This document shows positions 33,138 through 42,526 of a DNA stretch of 64,000 nt, piece by piece. The stretch is taken from the NCBI RefSeq assembly GCF_017874735.1, contig NZ_JAGGLV010000013.1, forward strand, positions 151,688 through 215,687. Reading direction: 5' to 3'. Under the pieces are notes generated by a model. The model was not told the origin of the DNA, searched no databases, and saw only the letters and a list, made by a program, of their open reading frames with translations. How positions within the stretch are numbered: the stretch's first letter is position 1; every line of letters starts with the position of its first letter. A program made the translations under genes and the position numbers. The stretch is from Paenibacillus silagei (lineage in GTDB: Bacteria; Bacillota; Bacilli; Paenibacillales; Paenibacillaceae).

Positions 33138-34136
33138 ATGAAGACAAGAAACTGGAAACACCTTATGAAGCTAGTCGTGCTGACTGCTGCTGTCAGTGTA
33201 GTAGCTGCCGGATGCGGTAGCGCAAATCAGGCAGGAAATGCCAAAGATACTAATACAGGAGCTGCTACAGCTGTACCTGCTGAGGCCGTTACGATATCGC
33301 TGGGACTGCTGCCATCCATCGATGCAATTCCTTTTATTATTGCCCATGAGCAGGGATTTGATCAGAAGCATCATGTGAACCTGGATATCCAGACCTTCAA
33401 GAGCGCGAAGGATCGTGATGTGGCTTTTCAGGCGGGTAAGGTAGATGGCCTCAGTGCGGATCTGGTGGCGATCTCGATCTATAATGAAGCAGGACTCGAT
33501 GTCAAAATCACCAGCACGACCACAGGTGAATTCGACCTGCTGACCGGAAATGATGAAGTGAAAGAGGTAAAGGATCTGAAGGGGAAGACCGTCATCCTGT
33601 CCAAGAATACCTCAACCCAGTATACCGTTGCCATGATGCTGAAGCAGGCAGGCCTGACGGAAGCCGATATTACTGTAACGGAAGTGCCGCAGATTCCAAC
33701 GCGTCTGGAGCTGCTTAAGAATCATAAGGCGGATTCGGCTGTTTTGCCGGAGCCTTTTGTCACCATGGGCCGTACTGCCGGTCTGCGCGTTCTCAGCTCC
33801 ACCCATAGTGCGGGGATCAATCCGTTTGTGCTGGCTTTTCCGCAGAGTGCCATTGATGCCAAGGGTCAAGGAATCCGCGATATGTACGCCGCTTATGATG
33901 AGGCTGTCGATTATATGAAGACGCATGACCAATCGGAATATATCGACCTGATTATTAAGGAAGTGGGCTATCCCGATACGCTGAAGAATGAGATCAAGGT
34001 GCCGGAGTATCTGCCTGCGAACCAGGTGGATGTGAAGGAAGTGGAGGCTGCTTTTGCCTGGGCCCGTGAAAAAGGACTGCTGACCAAAACGCTATCGGCT
34101 GAAGATGTGATCTCCGATGTCCAGTTTAAAAAATAA
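33138..34136 (+). CDS. ABC transporter substrate-binding lipoprotein (SsuA/NMT1-THI5 type)
   Basis: 332 residues from ATG 33138, chosen because GGGGGA lies 10 bases upstream. Signal with lipobox VAAGC, then an NMT1-like domain: VTISLGLLPSIDAIPFIIAHEQGF, FKSAKDRDVAFQAGKVDG, LKGKTVILSKNTSTQYTVAMML and DSAVLPEPFVTMG. This class binds sulfonates, nitrate, taurine or thiamine precursors; the sequence does not decide which. First of a three-gene importer. Confidence 0.88.
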   Translation: MKTRNWKHLMKLVVLTAAVSVVAAGCGSANQAGNAKDTNTGAATAVPAEAVTISLGLLPSIDAIPFIIAHEQGFDQKHHVNLDIQTFKSAKDRDVAFQAGKVDGLSADLVAISIYNEAGLDVKITSTTTGEFDLLTGNDEVKEVKDLKGKTVILSKNTSTQYTVAMMLKQAGLTEADITVTEVPQIPTRLELLKNHKADSAVLPEPFVTMGRTAGLRVLSSTHSAGINPFVLAFPQSAIDAKGQGIRDMYAAYDEAVDYMKTHDQSEYIDLIIKEVGYPDTLKNEIKVPEYLPANQVDVKEVEAAFAWAREKGLLTKTLSAEDVISDVQFKK

Positions 34137-34899
34137 CGGTCTCCGCATTAATCAGCTCCATGTAGCTTATCAGAACGGGCAGCTGGCCCTGGGGGAAATG
34201 AGCCTGACCCTGCCGGAGCACGGGATTTACACGGTGATCGGCCCCTCGGGCAGCGGCAAATCCACGCTGCTGCGGGCGATTGCCGGACTGCTGCCTGGTT
34301 ACGAGGGGGAACTGCTTTTCAATGGCAGATCTGTCCATGACAAGGACACGCTAATCGGGCTCGTGCCGCAGAATTATGGCCTGCTGCCCTGGAAGACGGT
34401 CAAAGACAATATCGGTATTGCAATGCGGATCGCCCGTCCGGACGGGGCAGGCCGGGGTAGGCGGGAGCAGGACCGGCAAATTATGCATTGGCTTGAATCC
34501 ATGGGAATCGCCCAGCTCGCTGGCCGGTTTCCGCTCTCGCTGAGCGGCGGTCAGCAGCAGCGGGTGGCCATTGCCCGCGCCTTTGCCATACTGCCGACGC
34601 TTCTGCTGCTGGATGAGCCGTTCTCGGCGCTGGACGCCATTACGCGGGAAGGGCTGCAGCAGATTTTTATCGACAACTGGCAGGCGCATCCGGCGACCAC
34701 GCTGTTCGTGACCCACGATGTGGAGGAGGCGATTCTCTTGGGACAGAAGATTATCATCATGCTGCCGGGCCAGCAGGAACCGCCGGAGATTCTCGATAAC
34801 GCTACTGTATTTGCCATGAAGCATTCCCAGAAGCGGGAGAGCGATGAATACTTCGAGCAGACGAAGAGAATCCGAAAGGTAATGATGGAAAAATGGTAA
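34117..34899 (+). CDS. ABC transporter ATP-binding protein (SsuB/TauB type)
   Basis: 260 residues with Walker A GPSGSGKST near 44, the Q-loop at LVPQNYGLLPWKTV, signature LSGGQQQRVAIARAFA near 145, Walker B LLLLDEPFSALD and the H-loop VTHDVEEA. It overlaps the binding-protein gene by 20 bases. The short C-terminus after the H-loop is normal for this subfamily. Confidence 0.93.
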   Translation: MSSLKNNGLRINQLHVAYQNGQLALGEMSLTLPEHGIYTVIGPSGSGKSTLLRAIAGLLPGYEGELLFNGRSVHDKDTLIGLVPQNYGLLPWKTVKDNIGIAMRIARPDGAGRGRREQDRQIMHWLESMGIAQLAGRFPLSLSGGQQQRVAIARAFAILPTLLLLDEPFSALDAITREGLQQIFIDNWQAHPATTLFVTHDVEEAILLGQKIIIMLPGQQEPPEILDNATVFAMKHSQKRESDEYFEQTKRIRKVMMEKW

Positions 34900-35645
34900 A
34901 ACGACGGCATTTTATTCACCTGCTGCGCCTGCTGCTTGTTTTTGCCGGAATGAATGCGCTCTGGTATGTCGCTTATCTGCTCATGAATCACGCGATTCTT
35001 CCCAGCCCGGGCGCGGTCTATAAGGCAATGTTTCAGCTTGGGGCCCATGATGTGGCGCTGAATGTCGGCTACAGTCTGATGCGCATCACTGAAGGTGTGC
35101 TGCTGGCTCTGCTGCTCGGTCTGCTGGCCGGTCTGCTAATGGGCCGCTCTCCTTTCTGGAACCGGATATTGGACCCGGTCGTCTATCTGACCTATCCGAT
35201 TCCCAAAATTGCGCTGCTGCCGGTGGTTATGCTCTTCTTCGGTCTCGGAGAAACCTCCAAGGTGCTGATGATTATGCTGATCCTGCTGTTTCAGGTCATT
35301 ATCTCGGTACGTGATGGTGTGAAGGCCATCCCCGAGAGTACTTATGATGTACTGACGAGTATTGGTGCCAGCACGATGCAGAAATTCTGGAATGTGACGC
35401 TTCCCGGCGCTTTATCGGTGATCCTCAGTACGATTCGCATTTCGCTGGGTACAGCGATTTCCGTACTCTTTTTCACCGAAATCTACGGCACGGAGCATGG
35501 CATGGGCTTCTTTATCATGGATGCCTGGCTGCGGCTGGACTACCCTGAGATGTATGCCGGAATTATGCTGTTCAGTCTGGTGGGATTCGTGCTGTTCCTG
35601 CTGGTGGATGTGCTGGATTACAGATTCATGAAGTGGCGGAGATAG
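34893..35645 (+). CDS. ABC transporter permease (SsuC/TauC type)
   Basis: A 250-residue inner-membrane permease with six predicted helices. The EAA loop STYDVLTSIGASTMQKFWNVTLP at about 150-172 is the ATPase contact. It overlaps the ATPase gene by 7 bases, closing a binding protein-ATPase-permease operon. Confidence 0.92.
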   Translation: MVKRRHFIHLLRLLLVFAGMNALWYVAYLLMNHAILPSPGAVYKAMFQLGAHDVALNVGYSLMRITEGVLLALLLGLLAGLLMGRSPFWNRILDPVVYLTYPIPKIALLPVVMLFFGLGETSKVLMIMLILLFQVIISVRDGVKAIPESTYDVLTSIGASTMQKFWNVTLPGALSVILSTIRISLGTAISVLFFTEIYGTEHGMGFFIMDAWLRLDYPEMYAGIMLFSLVGFVLFLLVDVLDYRFMKWRR

Positions 35646-35672
35646 CCGCAGAGTATAACCATTCAACACAAT

Positions 35673-35709
35673 AAAGCCCGCTTCCCCAAATGGAGGAAAC
35701 GGGCTTTTT
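35673..35709 (+). terminator. Terminator of the ABC importer operon
   Basis: AAAGCCCGCTTCC, loop, GGAAACGGGCTTTTT. Because the left arm starts with AAA it may also act for terC from the other side. Confidence 0.85.
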
Positions 35710-35753
35710 GGTATGTTTAAAGCATAACAGAAGCGCTTAAGATCTTTCCCGGA

Positions 35754-36581
35754 TTATTTACCGAGCTGCTTATCGACTTCCTTGACTGGGTTTTCGCCGA
35801 CATTCTCTTCGGTCTTGACACTGCTCATGAACCAGCCTGTAGCTGCAATGATGATCAGAACTACATAGAAGGTCAGTTTCCACCAGGTGCTGTGTGCGAA
35901 GTCTTCGGACAATACACCCAGAGCAGGATGGGCCAACGTGATGACTGCGAGCTTAACTCCTACCCAGCCGACGATGAAGAAGGCAGCAACCTCAAGACCC
36001 GGACGGGTATGAAGCAGCTTAACGAAGAAGGAAGCAGCGAATCGCATAATAACGAGACCAATGAACCCGCCCGCGAAGATTACAAGGAACTGTCCGCCGT
36101 CGAGGCCGCCGATGTTGCGGATACCACTTGCCGGAAGAGCAACGGCCAGGGCTACGGCTGCGAGGATGGAGTCTACGGCAAAGGCAATATCTGCTACCTC
36201 GACCTTAAGTACGGTGAACCAGAAGCTGGCTTTCTTCTTATTTACAGCTCCAGGGCTTCCGCTTTCAGCGGCGTCTTCCGTGACCGGCTTAGCGAATAAC
36301 ACTTTTCGGAAGATGTGATTCCCCGCGATAAATAACAGATATAGCGCACCGATGGCTTGTACCTGCCAGATGTCTACCAGATAGGAGATGACGAACAGCG
36401 ATCCGAACCGGAACACAAACGCTCCAGCCAATCCGTAGAACAATGCCTTCTTACGTTCCTCATCAGGAAGATGCTTAACCATAATTGCGAGTACAAGTGC
36501 GTTGTCTGCGGCAAGCAGCCCTTCCAGTGCTACGAGAACGAGCAATACCCATCCGTACTCTAATAATAATCCCCAATCCAT
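35754..36581 (-). CDS. TerC-family membrane protein, likely Mn2+ exporter
   Basis: A 275-residue integral membrane protein with about seven helices. The TerC signature acidic residues lie inside helices: LVALEGLLAADNALVLAIMVKHLP at residues about 16-39 and VEVADIAFAVDSILAAVAL near 126-144. It follows GGAGGAAA with ATG. YkoY/YceF-type members export manganese and are commonly placed behind a manganese riboswitch, which is found here. Confidence 0.92.
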   Translation of the reverse strand: MDWGLLLEYGWVLLVLVALEGLLAADNALVLAIMVKHLPDEERKKALFYGLAGAFVFRFGSLFVISYLVDIWQVQAIGALYLLFIAGNHIFRKVLFAKPVTEDAAESGSPGAVNKKKASFWFTVLKVEVADIAFAVDSILAAVALAVALPASGIRNIGGLDGGQFLVIFAGGFIGLVIMRFAASFFVKLLHTRPGLEVAAFFIVGWVGVKLAVITLAHPALGVLSEDFAHSTWWKLTFYVVLIIIAATGWFMSSVKTEENVGENPVKEVDKQLGK

Positions 36582-36660
36582 TGCTGTTTCCTCCTCAAGT
36601 GGGTTTAGCTGCTTTTTGAGAAACTAACGGTGATACCATTAGTTTAACCAAAAATATATA

Positions 36661-36820
36661 TAAAAAAGACCTTTACCAAACAGATTAGCCTTTGGAATAA
36701 AGGTAACCTGGTTGGTAAAGGTCTCGCTAACAATAATCTATTGCCGATAAAACCGGAGAATATCCTCACATTCTCGTATTGACGATTTTATCTAACAGCT
36801 ACTCCCCTTTACGGGATTAT
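36661..36820 (-). ncRNA. yybP-ykoY manganese riboswitch with overlapping terminator
   Basis: On the minus strand the leader begins UAAAGGGGAGUAGCUGU, the hallmark of the yybP-ykoY aptamer, continues with AUCGUCAAUACGAG and a CUCCGG-containing hairpin, and closes with GACCUUUACC, whose CCUUU pairs with the 5' AAAGG. The same GACCUUUACC also starts a terminator whose other arm is GGUAAAGGUC followed by UUUUUU. Mn2+ binding would hold CCUUU in the aptamer, break the terminator and switch terC on. Confidence 0.93.
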
Positions 36821-36953
36821 ATGAAATTTTAGGTGATTCGTTTCTGGCTAAAAGTATCATATCCGAGTTAAGAGGAGTTGTCAATGTTTTTGTGAGAACA
36901 ACTATCAATAGAAATGACAGGCCTGAAAACGGAAACATGATAAGTGTGAGTCA
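36821..36953. other. Spacer between terC leader and nif promoter
   Basis: AT-rich sequence holding the minus-strand promoter of the riboswitch transcript. No gene is visible. Confidence 0.45.
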
Positions 36954-36970
36954 TGTAAGTTGACATATCA
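36954..36970. promoter_or_regulatory. Upstream GlnR-like site of the nif operon
   Basis: TGTAA, seven bases, TATCA matches the GlnR/TnrA consensus TGTnA-N7-TnACA except for one base. Its centre is about 98 bases before the predicted transcription start, in the place where the activating GlnR site lies in Paenibacillus polymyxa nif promoters. Confidence 0.5.
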
Positions 36971-37024
36971 TATGGCGAAACTGCAAACAAAAGGAAATGA
37001 AGGGTAAAACGAACGTCGGACTAA

Positions 37025-37053
37025 TTGACGATCCCCGGTAATGAAAATATGAT
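37025..37053 (+). promoter_or_regulatory. Sigma-A promoter of the nif operon
   Basis: TTGACG (37025-37030), a 17-base spacer and TATGAT (37048-37053). The expected start is near 37060, about 90 bases before nifB. Paenibacillus nif operons are read by the housekeeping sigma factor and not sigma-54, and no -24/-12 element is seen. Confidence 0.7.
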
Positions 37054-37084
37054 GAGACTAATTAAAGCGGCCAAGTGAAATTAA

Positions 37085-37101
37085 TGTTAGATAAAATAAC
37101 A
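37085..37101. promoter_or_regulatory. Downstream GlnR site of the nif operon
   Basis: TGTTA GATAAAA TAACA is a perfect match to TGTnA-N7-TnACA. It lies at about +33 from the predicted start, where GlnR under nitrogen excess would act as a roadblock or repressor. Confidence 0.8.
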
Positions 37102-37150
37102 TTAACCAAAACAAAGGCTATTTGAACCATAAACTTTTAGGAGGTGGGAA

Positions 37151-38518
37151 ATGATGCAGCCGTCATGTCTATCAAGTGAAGCGGAAGAGGAGATTAGCCG
37201 CCACCCTTGCTACAGCGAGGAGGCCCACCGGTTCTATGCCCGGATGCACATCCCGGTTGCTCCCGCCTGTAACATCCAGTGCAATTACTGTAACCGCAAG
37301 TTCGACTGTGTGAATGAGAGCAGGCCGGGCGTGGTCAGTGAGGTGCTTACTCCGGAGCAGGCGGAACGCAAGGTGCGGGGAGTTGCCGCTGGGCTGATGC
37401 AGCTCTCGGTCGTGGGTGTAGCCGGGCCTGGAGATCCGCTCGCGAACCCGGAGCAGACCTTCGATACCTTCGCCCGGGTCAGGAAGCATGTGCCTGATGT
37501 CTCCCTCTGTCTCAGCACTAACGGACTCACGCTGTACCGGCATGTGGATGAGATTATGGAGCTGGGCATCCGCCATGTCACGATCACCATCAACGCCATT
37601 GACCCTGAGGTCGGCCAGGCGATTTATCCCTGGGTGTTCGATGAAGGCGTACGGTACGAAGGCAGAGAGGCAGCCGAGCTGCTGATCCGCCGTCAATTAC
37701 TGGGACTTGAGATGCTGGCGAAGCTGGGGATTCTGGTCAAAGTGAATTCCATTATGATTCCGGGGGTTAACGATCATCATCTGACTGCAGTGTCAGCGCG
37801 GGTAAAAGAGCTCGGGGCCACGCTGCACAATGTAACACCGCTTATTATCGCACCGGGCAGCCAGTATGAAGCGGATGGCCGTAAGGCGCCCCGTCCAAAG
37901 GAATTGCTTAATTTGCAGGAGCAGCTGGGCCGTGACGGGATGAAGGTGATGCGTCACTGCCGGCAGTGCCGGGCGGATGCGATCGGGCTGCTGGGCCAGG
38001 ACCGCAATCCCGATTTTCCGCTGGAAGCGATGGAAGCCGAGCCGGTCATTAATGAAGCCGCCCGGGCGATGTTCCAGCGTGAGCTGGACACCAAGATCCG
38101 CGAGCGCGTCTTGGCCAGACAGGCCAGACGCATTCAGGCCGGCGGGCCGAAGACACGGGTCGCGGTTGCCACCAGAGGCGGCGACAAGGTGAATCAGCAT
38201 TTCGGTCATGCCACTGAGTTCCTGGTCTACGACACAGACGGAACGGATGTACAGCTCCTGGGTGTCCGCAAGATCCAAGCCTATTGCCATGGCAAGGCCG
38301 ATTGTAACGGTGACAAAGCAGCTACGCTGCAAGAAATTATATCAATTCTAAGTGACTGCCGTATTCTTCTCTGCTCCGGCATCGGCGAGGCCCCAAGGGC
38401 CAGCCTGAACGCAATCGGTGTCCTGCCTCTTGTCCGCAAAGGCGGCATTCAGGAAGCCATTCTCGAAAGCGTGAAGTACAGCTCTTATTTTGAAAAACTA
38501 AACATTTCGAAGGGATGA
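37151..38518 (+). CDS. nifB: Nitrogenase cofactor biosynthesis radical SAM protein NifB
   Basis: 455 residues. The radical SAM motif CxxxCxxC is C40-C44-C47 (APACNIQCNYCN); other conserved cysteines follow (CRQCRADAIG near 270). NifB builds the 8Fe-9S-C precursor (NifB-co). A C-terminal NifX-like domain starts at about residue 334 (TRVAVATRGGDKVNQHFGH), so this is the two-domain form. The RBS AGGAGGTG sits 6 bases before ATG. It is the first gene of the nif operon, as in other Paenibacillus. Confidence 0.97.
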   Translation: MMQPSCLSSEAEEEISRHPCYSEEAHRFYARMHIPVAPACNIQCNYCNRKFDCVNESRPGVVSEVLTPEQAERKVRGVAAGLMQLSVVGVAGPGDPLANPEQTFDTFARVRKHVPDVSLCLSTNGLTLYRHVDEIMELGIRHVTITINAIDPEVGQAIYPWVFDEGVRYEGREAAELLIRRQLLGLEMLAKLGILVKVNSIMIPGVNDHHLTAVSARVKELGATLHNVTPLIIAPGSQYEADGRKAPRPKELLNLQEQLGRDGMKVMRHCRQCRADAIGLLGQDRNPDFPLEAMEAEPVINEAARAMFQRELDTKIRERVLARQARRIQAGGPKTRVAVATRGGDKVNQHFGHATEFLVYDTDGTDVQLLGVRKIQAYCHGKADCNGDKAATLQEIISILSDCRILLCSGIGEAPRASLNAIGVLPLVRKGGIQEAILESVKYSSYFEKLNISKG

Positions 38519-38524
38519 TGAACA

Positions 38525-39391
38525 ATGAGACAAATCGCGTTCTACGGTAAAGGCGGTATCGGTAAATCGACAACTTCACAAAACACCCTGGCTCAGCTGG
38601 CAACCAAATTCGAACAAAGAGTCATGATCGTAGGCTGCGACCCGAAGGCGGATTCCACCCGTCTGATCCTGAATACCAAAGCCCAGAACTCCGTGCTGGA
38701 GCTGGCGGCTGAGCTTGGCTCCGTAGAGGACCTGGAGCTTGAGGATGTGCTGCAGACAGGCTTCGGCGACATTATTAACGTAGAGTGCGGCGGGCCGGAG
38801 CCGGGGGTAGGCTGCGCAGGACGCGGGATTATCACTGCGATCAACTTCCTGGAGCAGGAGGGCGCCTATCAGGATCTGGATTTCGTCTCCTATGACGTAC
38901 TGGGTGACGTAGTATGCGGCGGATTCGCCATGCCGATCCGTGAGGGCAAGGCCCAGGAGATCTATATCGTCTGCTCCGGCGAGATGATGGCGATGTACGC
39001 AGCGAACAATATCGCCCGAGGTATCCTGAAATATGCCACTAGCGGCGGCGTAAGACTCGGTGGCCTGATCTGCAACAGCCGGAATACAGACCGTGAGGAT
39101 GAGCTGATCATGGAGCTGGCCCGCCGCCTGAATACACAGATGATTCACTTTGTTCCCCGCGACAACATCGTTCAGCATGCCGAGCTGCGCAGAATGACCG
39201 TAGCCCAATATAATCCTGAGCACCAGCAGGCGAAAGAATATGAAATATTGGCCGAGAAAATCCTCAATAACAAAATGCTGACGATCCCTACCCCGATCTC
39301 GATGGAAGAGCTGGAAGAGCTGCTGATGGAATTCGGCATCATTGAAGATGAAGAAGCTGCGATCAAGAAGCTGGCGGCTTCCGGGCAATAA
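38525..39391 (+). CDS. nifH: Nitrogenase iron protein NifH
   Basis: 288 residues. P-loop GKGGIGKST at 8-16, switch and cluster region with C97 (GVGCAGRG) and C131 (DVVCGGFAMP), the two ligands of the inter-subunit 4Fe-4S cluster, and R100 in AGRG as the ADP-ribosylation-equivalent position. It donates electrons to NifDK with ATP hydrolysis. It starts 6 bases after nifB and is of normal length. Confidence 0.98.
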   Translation: MRQIAFYGKGGIGKSTTSQNTLAQLATKFEQRVMIVGCDPKADSTRLILNTKAQNSVLELAAELGSVEDLELEDVLQTGFGDIINVECGGPEPGVGCAGRGIITAINFLEQEGAYQDLDFVSYDVLGDVVCGGFAMPIREGKAQEIYIVCSGEMMAMYAANNIARGILKYATSGGVRLGGLICNSRNTDREDELIMELARRLNTQMIHFVPRDNIVQHAELRRMTVAQYNPEHQQAKEYEILAEKILNNKMLTIPTPISMEELEELLMEFGIIEDEEAAIKKLAASGQ

Positions 39392-39424
39392 GCTCTGGGG
39401 CCAGGAGAAAAGGAGGGTCAAACG

Positions 39425-40882
39425 ATGGGACTGAATATTGAAGAGAATCAGAAGCTGGTTGAAGAGATTCTGGAAGCTTATCCCAAAAAGGCGCGGAAGG
39501 ACCGCGAGAAGCATTTTCAGGTGGCGGATGAAAAGGCCATTGATTGCAGCACCTGTGCGGTGAAGTCCAATATTAAATCCCGTCCGGGTGTGATGACCCC
39601 GCGCGGCTGCGCCTATGCCGGCTCCAAAGGGGTGGTCTGGGGGCCGATCAAGGATATGGTCCATATCAGTCACGGGCCGGTGGGCTGCGGACAGTATAGC
39701 TGGGGCTCACGCCGTAACTTTGCGAATGGGACGCTTGGCATCGATAACTTTACGGCGATGCAGATTACCAGTGATTTTCAGGAGACGGATATCGTGTTCG
39801 GCGGGGATAAGAAGCTGGCCGTCATTATGCGTGAGATTACCGAGATGTTCCCGCTGGCCAAAGGGATCTCCGTCCAGTCGGAATGCCCGGTCGGCCTGAT
39901 CGGCGATGATATCGAAGCGGTATCGAAGAAGATGTCCAAGGAGCTGGAAATGCCGATTGTTCCGGTACGCTGCGAAGGCTTCCGCGGGGTCAGCCAGTCG
40001 CTGGGCCATCATATTGCGAACGATGCGATCCGTGACTTCGTGATGGGTCGTGCCGAGCTGGCGGAGACCGGTCCCTACGATGTGAATATCATCGGCGACT
40101 ATAACATTGGCGGCGACGCCTGGGCCTCCCGTATCCTCCTGGAAGAGATGGGCCTGCGCGTTATTGCCCAGTGGTCCGGTGACGGCTCTCTGAACGAGCT
40201 GGAGGTAGCCCACAAAGCGAAGCTGAACCTGATCCACTGCCACCGCTCCATGAACTATATGGTGGATCATATGGAGAAGGCCTACGGCATCCCTTGGCTG
40301 GAATACAATTTCTTCGGGCCTACGAAGACGTATGAGAGCCTGCGGGCGATTGCAGCGCTTTTCGATGCTACAATTCAGGAGAATTGCGAGCAGATGATCG
40401 CCAGATATAAGCCGGTCATGGATGCAGTGATCCGCAAATACAGACCTCGCCTGGAAAATAAGACCGTCATGCTGATGATCGGGGGCCTGCGTTCCCGCCA
40501 TACCATCGGAGCTTATGAAGATCTGGGGATGGATATCGTAGCCTCTGGTTATGAATTCGCCCATAAGGATGACTATGAGAAGATGCTCCCGATGCTTGCC
40601 GAGGGAACCATTGTCATGGATGATCCTACAGCTTACGAGCTGGAAGAGCTCACGAAGAAGATGAACATTGATCTGGTGGGCTCAGGCGTGAAGGAGAAAT
40701 ATGTCTATCACAAGATGGGCGTGCCGTTCCGTCAGATGCATTCCTGGGATTATAGCGGCCCGTATCACGGCTTCGATGGCTTTAAGGTGTTCGCGAAGGA
40801 TATGGATATGACCGTGAACAGCCCGGTATGGGCTCTGGTGAGCAGACAAGGAACAATGGAGCCGAAGGAGGCGGGCGTATGA
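39425..40882 (+). CDS. nifD: Nitrogenase MoFe protein alpha subunit NifD
   Basis: 485 residues. P-cluster cysteines are C62 (RGCAYAG), C88 (GPVGCGQ) and C154 (SECPVGLIGDD). FeMo-cofactor ligands are C272 (LIHCHRSMNY) and H439 (QMHSWDY); the QSLGHH segment near 190 holds the gating Gln and His. These mark a molybdenum nitrogenase and not VnfD or AnfD. AAAGGAGGG precedes ATG. The stop overlaps the nifK start. Confidence 0.98.
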   Translation: MGLNIEENQKLVEEILEAYPKKARKDREKHFQVADEKAIDCSTCAVKSNIKSRPGVMTPRGCAYAGSKGVVWGPIKDMVHISHGPVGCGQYSWGSRRNFANGTLGIDNFTAMQITSDFQETDIVFGGDKKLAVIMREITEMFPLAKGISVQSECPVGLIGDDIEAVSKKMSKELEMPIVPVRCEGFRGVSQSLGHHIANDAIRDFVMGRAELAETGPYDVNIIGDYNIGGDAWASRILLEEMGLRVIAQWSGDGSLNELEVAHKAKLNLIHCHRSMNYMVDHMEKAYGIPWLEYNFFGPTKTYESLRAIAALFDATIQENCEQMIARYKPVMDAVIRKYRPRLENKTVMLMIGGLRSRHTIGAYEDLGMDIVASGYEFAHKDDYEKMLPMLAEGTIVMDDPTAYELEELTKKMNIDLVGSGVKEKYVYHKMGVPFRQMHSWDYSGPYHGFDGFKVFAKDMDMTVNSPVWALVSRQGTMEPKEAGV

Positions 40883-42438
40883 GCAGGGATGAACTGAACA
40901 TTAAAGATAATACCAGCTTGTTCAAGGAGGAGCGTTATGTGCAGCAGCGGGAGAACAAGAAGCAGTTCGAAGCGCCCTGCAGCGAGCAGGAGACCGCCGA
41001 AGCACTCGCTTACTCCAAGTCTGCCGAATATATGGAGAAGAATTTCAGCCGCCAGAATGTGGTGATCAATCCGCATAAAGCGTGCCAGCCGCTGGGTTCA
41101 GTCATGGCCGCGCTCGGATTCGAGAAGACGCTGCCGTTCGTACACGGTTCGCAGGGCTGCAACGCCTACTTCCGCAGCCATCTCAGCCGCCACTTCAAGG
41201 AGCCTACGCCGTCCGTGTCCACATCTATGACAGAGGATGCAGCCGTATTTGGCGGGATGAATAACCTGATTGACGGTCTGGAGAACAGTGTCGCCTTGTA
41301 CAAACCGGAGATGGTTGCGATCTGTACTACCTGTATGGCTGAGGTCATCGGGGATGACCTGAATTCTTTTATCGGCAATGCCCGCATTAAAGGGGTGATC
41401 AGTGAGGAATATCCGGTAGCTTACTGCAACACGCCGAGCTTCGTCGGCTCACATATCACTGGCTACGATGCCATGATCAAGGGTATCCTGAGCTACCTCT
41501 ACACCCGTTCGGGTATCGAGAGCAAGCCGGGAAGCGGCGCGGAGAGTGGAGAGAAGCTGAATGTGATGCTGGGCTTTGAGCCGTACACCGGGAACTTTGC
41601 AGAGCTGCGCAAGATTCTGGGTGCCTTCGATACGAAGTACACCATACTTGGAGACCACAGCGGGAACTACGATTCACCGGCAACCGGAGAGTATGAATAC
41701 TACTACGGCGGCACGAAGCTTGCGGATGTTCCGCAGGCAGCCAATGCGCTTGCCACCTTGTCCCTGCAAAAGTATACGCTGAAAAAGACCCAGGAATATA
41801 TCAGCGGTACCTGGCACCAGCAGCTGGCAGCGTTATCCACGCCGCTGGGCATTAAGGGCACAGATACGCTGCTGGATACGATCAGCGAACTGACTGGTCT
41901 CCCGATTCCAGCAATACTCACGGAAGAACGCGGCCGTGTCGTGGATGCGCTGATGGACAGTCACCCTTACCTGCATGGCAAGCGGGTAGCGCTGGTAGGC
42001 GACCCGGACCTGCTCATCGGCCTGATCGGGTTCTGCCTGGAGACCGGGATGGAGCCGGTGCACATTATCTGCTCGAACGGTGATGTGGATTTCAATGAAG
42101 TGAAGTTCAAGGACGAAGCTGAATCGCTGCTGGCAGCAAGCCCGTATGGCACCGAAGCTACTGTGCATGTCGGCAAAGACCTGTGGCATATGCGCTCGCT
42201 GCTGCTGAATGACAAGGTGGATCTGGCGATTGGCAGCTCCCATCTGAAGTTTGCCGCCAAGGATGCGGAGGTGCCGCTGGTGCGGGTCGGCTTCCCGATC
42301 TTCGACCGCCATCATATGCACCGTTATCCGATTATCGGGTATCAGGGAACACTCAACCTGCTCAGCCTGATCGTGAACACGATTCTGCAGCAGCTTGATG
42401 ATCATAACTCCGGCTTTAATTTTGAGCTGGTGCGCTAG
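40879..42438 (+). CDS. nifK: Nitrogenase MoFe protein beta subunit NifK
   Basis: 519 residues from ATG 40879, which overlaps the nifD stop (ATGA) and has AAGGAGG 8 bases upstream; an upstream in-frame ATG lies in nifD without an RBS. P-cluster ligands are C69 (HKACQPLG), C94 (GSQGCNAY) and C152 (CTTCMAEVIGDDL). The N-terminal extension before the first cysteine is long, as in Azotobacter-type NifK. Forms the heterotetramer with NifD. Confidence 0.97.
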   Translation: MSRDELNIKDNTSLFKEERYVQQRENKKQFEAPCSEQETAEALAYSKSAEYMEKNFSRQNVVINPHKACQPLGSVMAALGFEKTLPFVHGSQGCNAYFRSHLSRHFKEPTPSVSTSMTEDAAVFGGMNNLIDGLENSVALYKPEMVAICTTCMAEVIGDDLNSFIGNARIKGVISEEYPVAYCNTPSFVGSHITGYDAMIKGILSYLYTRSGIESKPGSGAESGEKLNVMLGFEPYTGNFAELRKILGAFDTKYTILGDHSGNYDSPATGEYEYYYGGTKLADVPQAANALATLSLQKYTLKKTQEYISGTWHQQLAALSTPLGIKGTDTLLDTISELTGLPIPAILTEERGRVVDALMDSHPYLHGKRVALVGDPDLLIGLIGFCLETGMEPVHIICSNGDVDFNEVKFKDEAESLLAASPYGTEATVHVGKDLWHMRSLLLNDKVDLAIGSSHLKFAAKDAEVPLVRVGFPIFDRHHMHRYPIIGYQGTLNLLSLIVNTILQQLDDHNSGFNFELVR

Positions 42439-42526
42439 AGCCGTTTGTCTTTAGCCATTAATAAGATAGAAGTGCGCAAGATTCGTGTGGAACATAAGCC
42501 TCTTAAGCGAAGGAGATGAAGAGCCG

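Noticed and set aside
36960..36988. TTGACA at 36960 as the nif -35 box
   Set aside because: No acceptable -10 lies 16-18 bases downstream; the pair at 37025/37048 is much better and the TTGACA falls inside a GlnR-like site.
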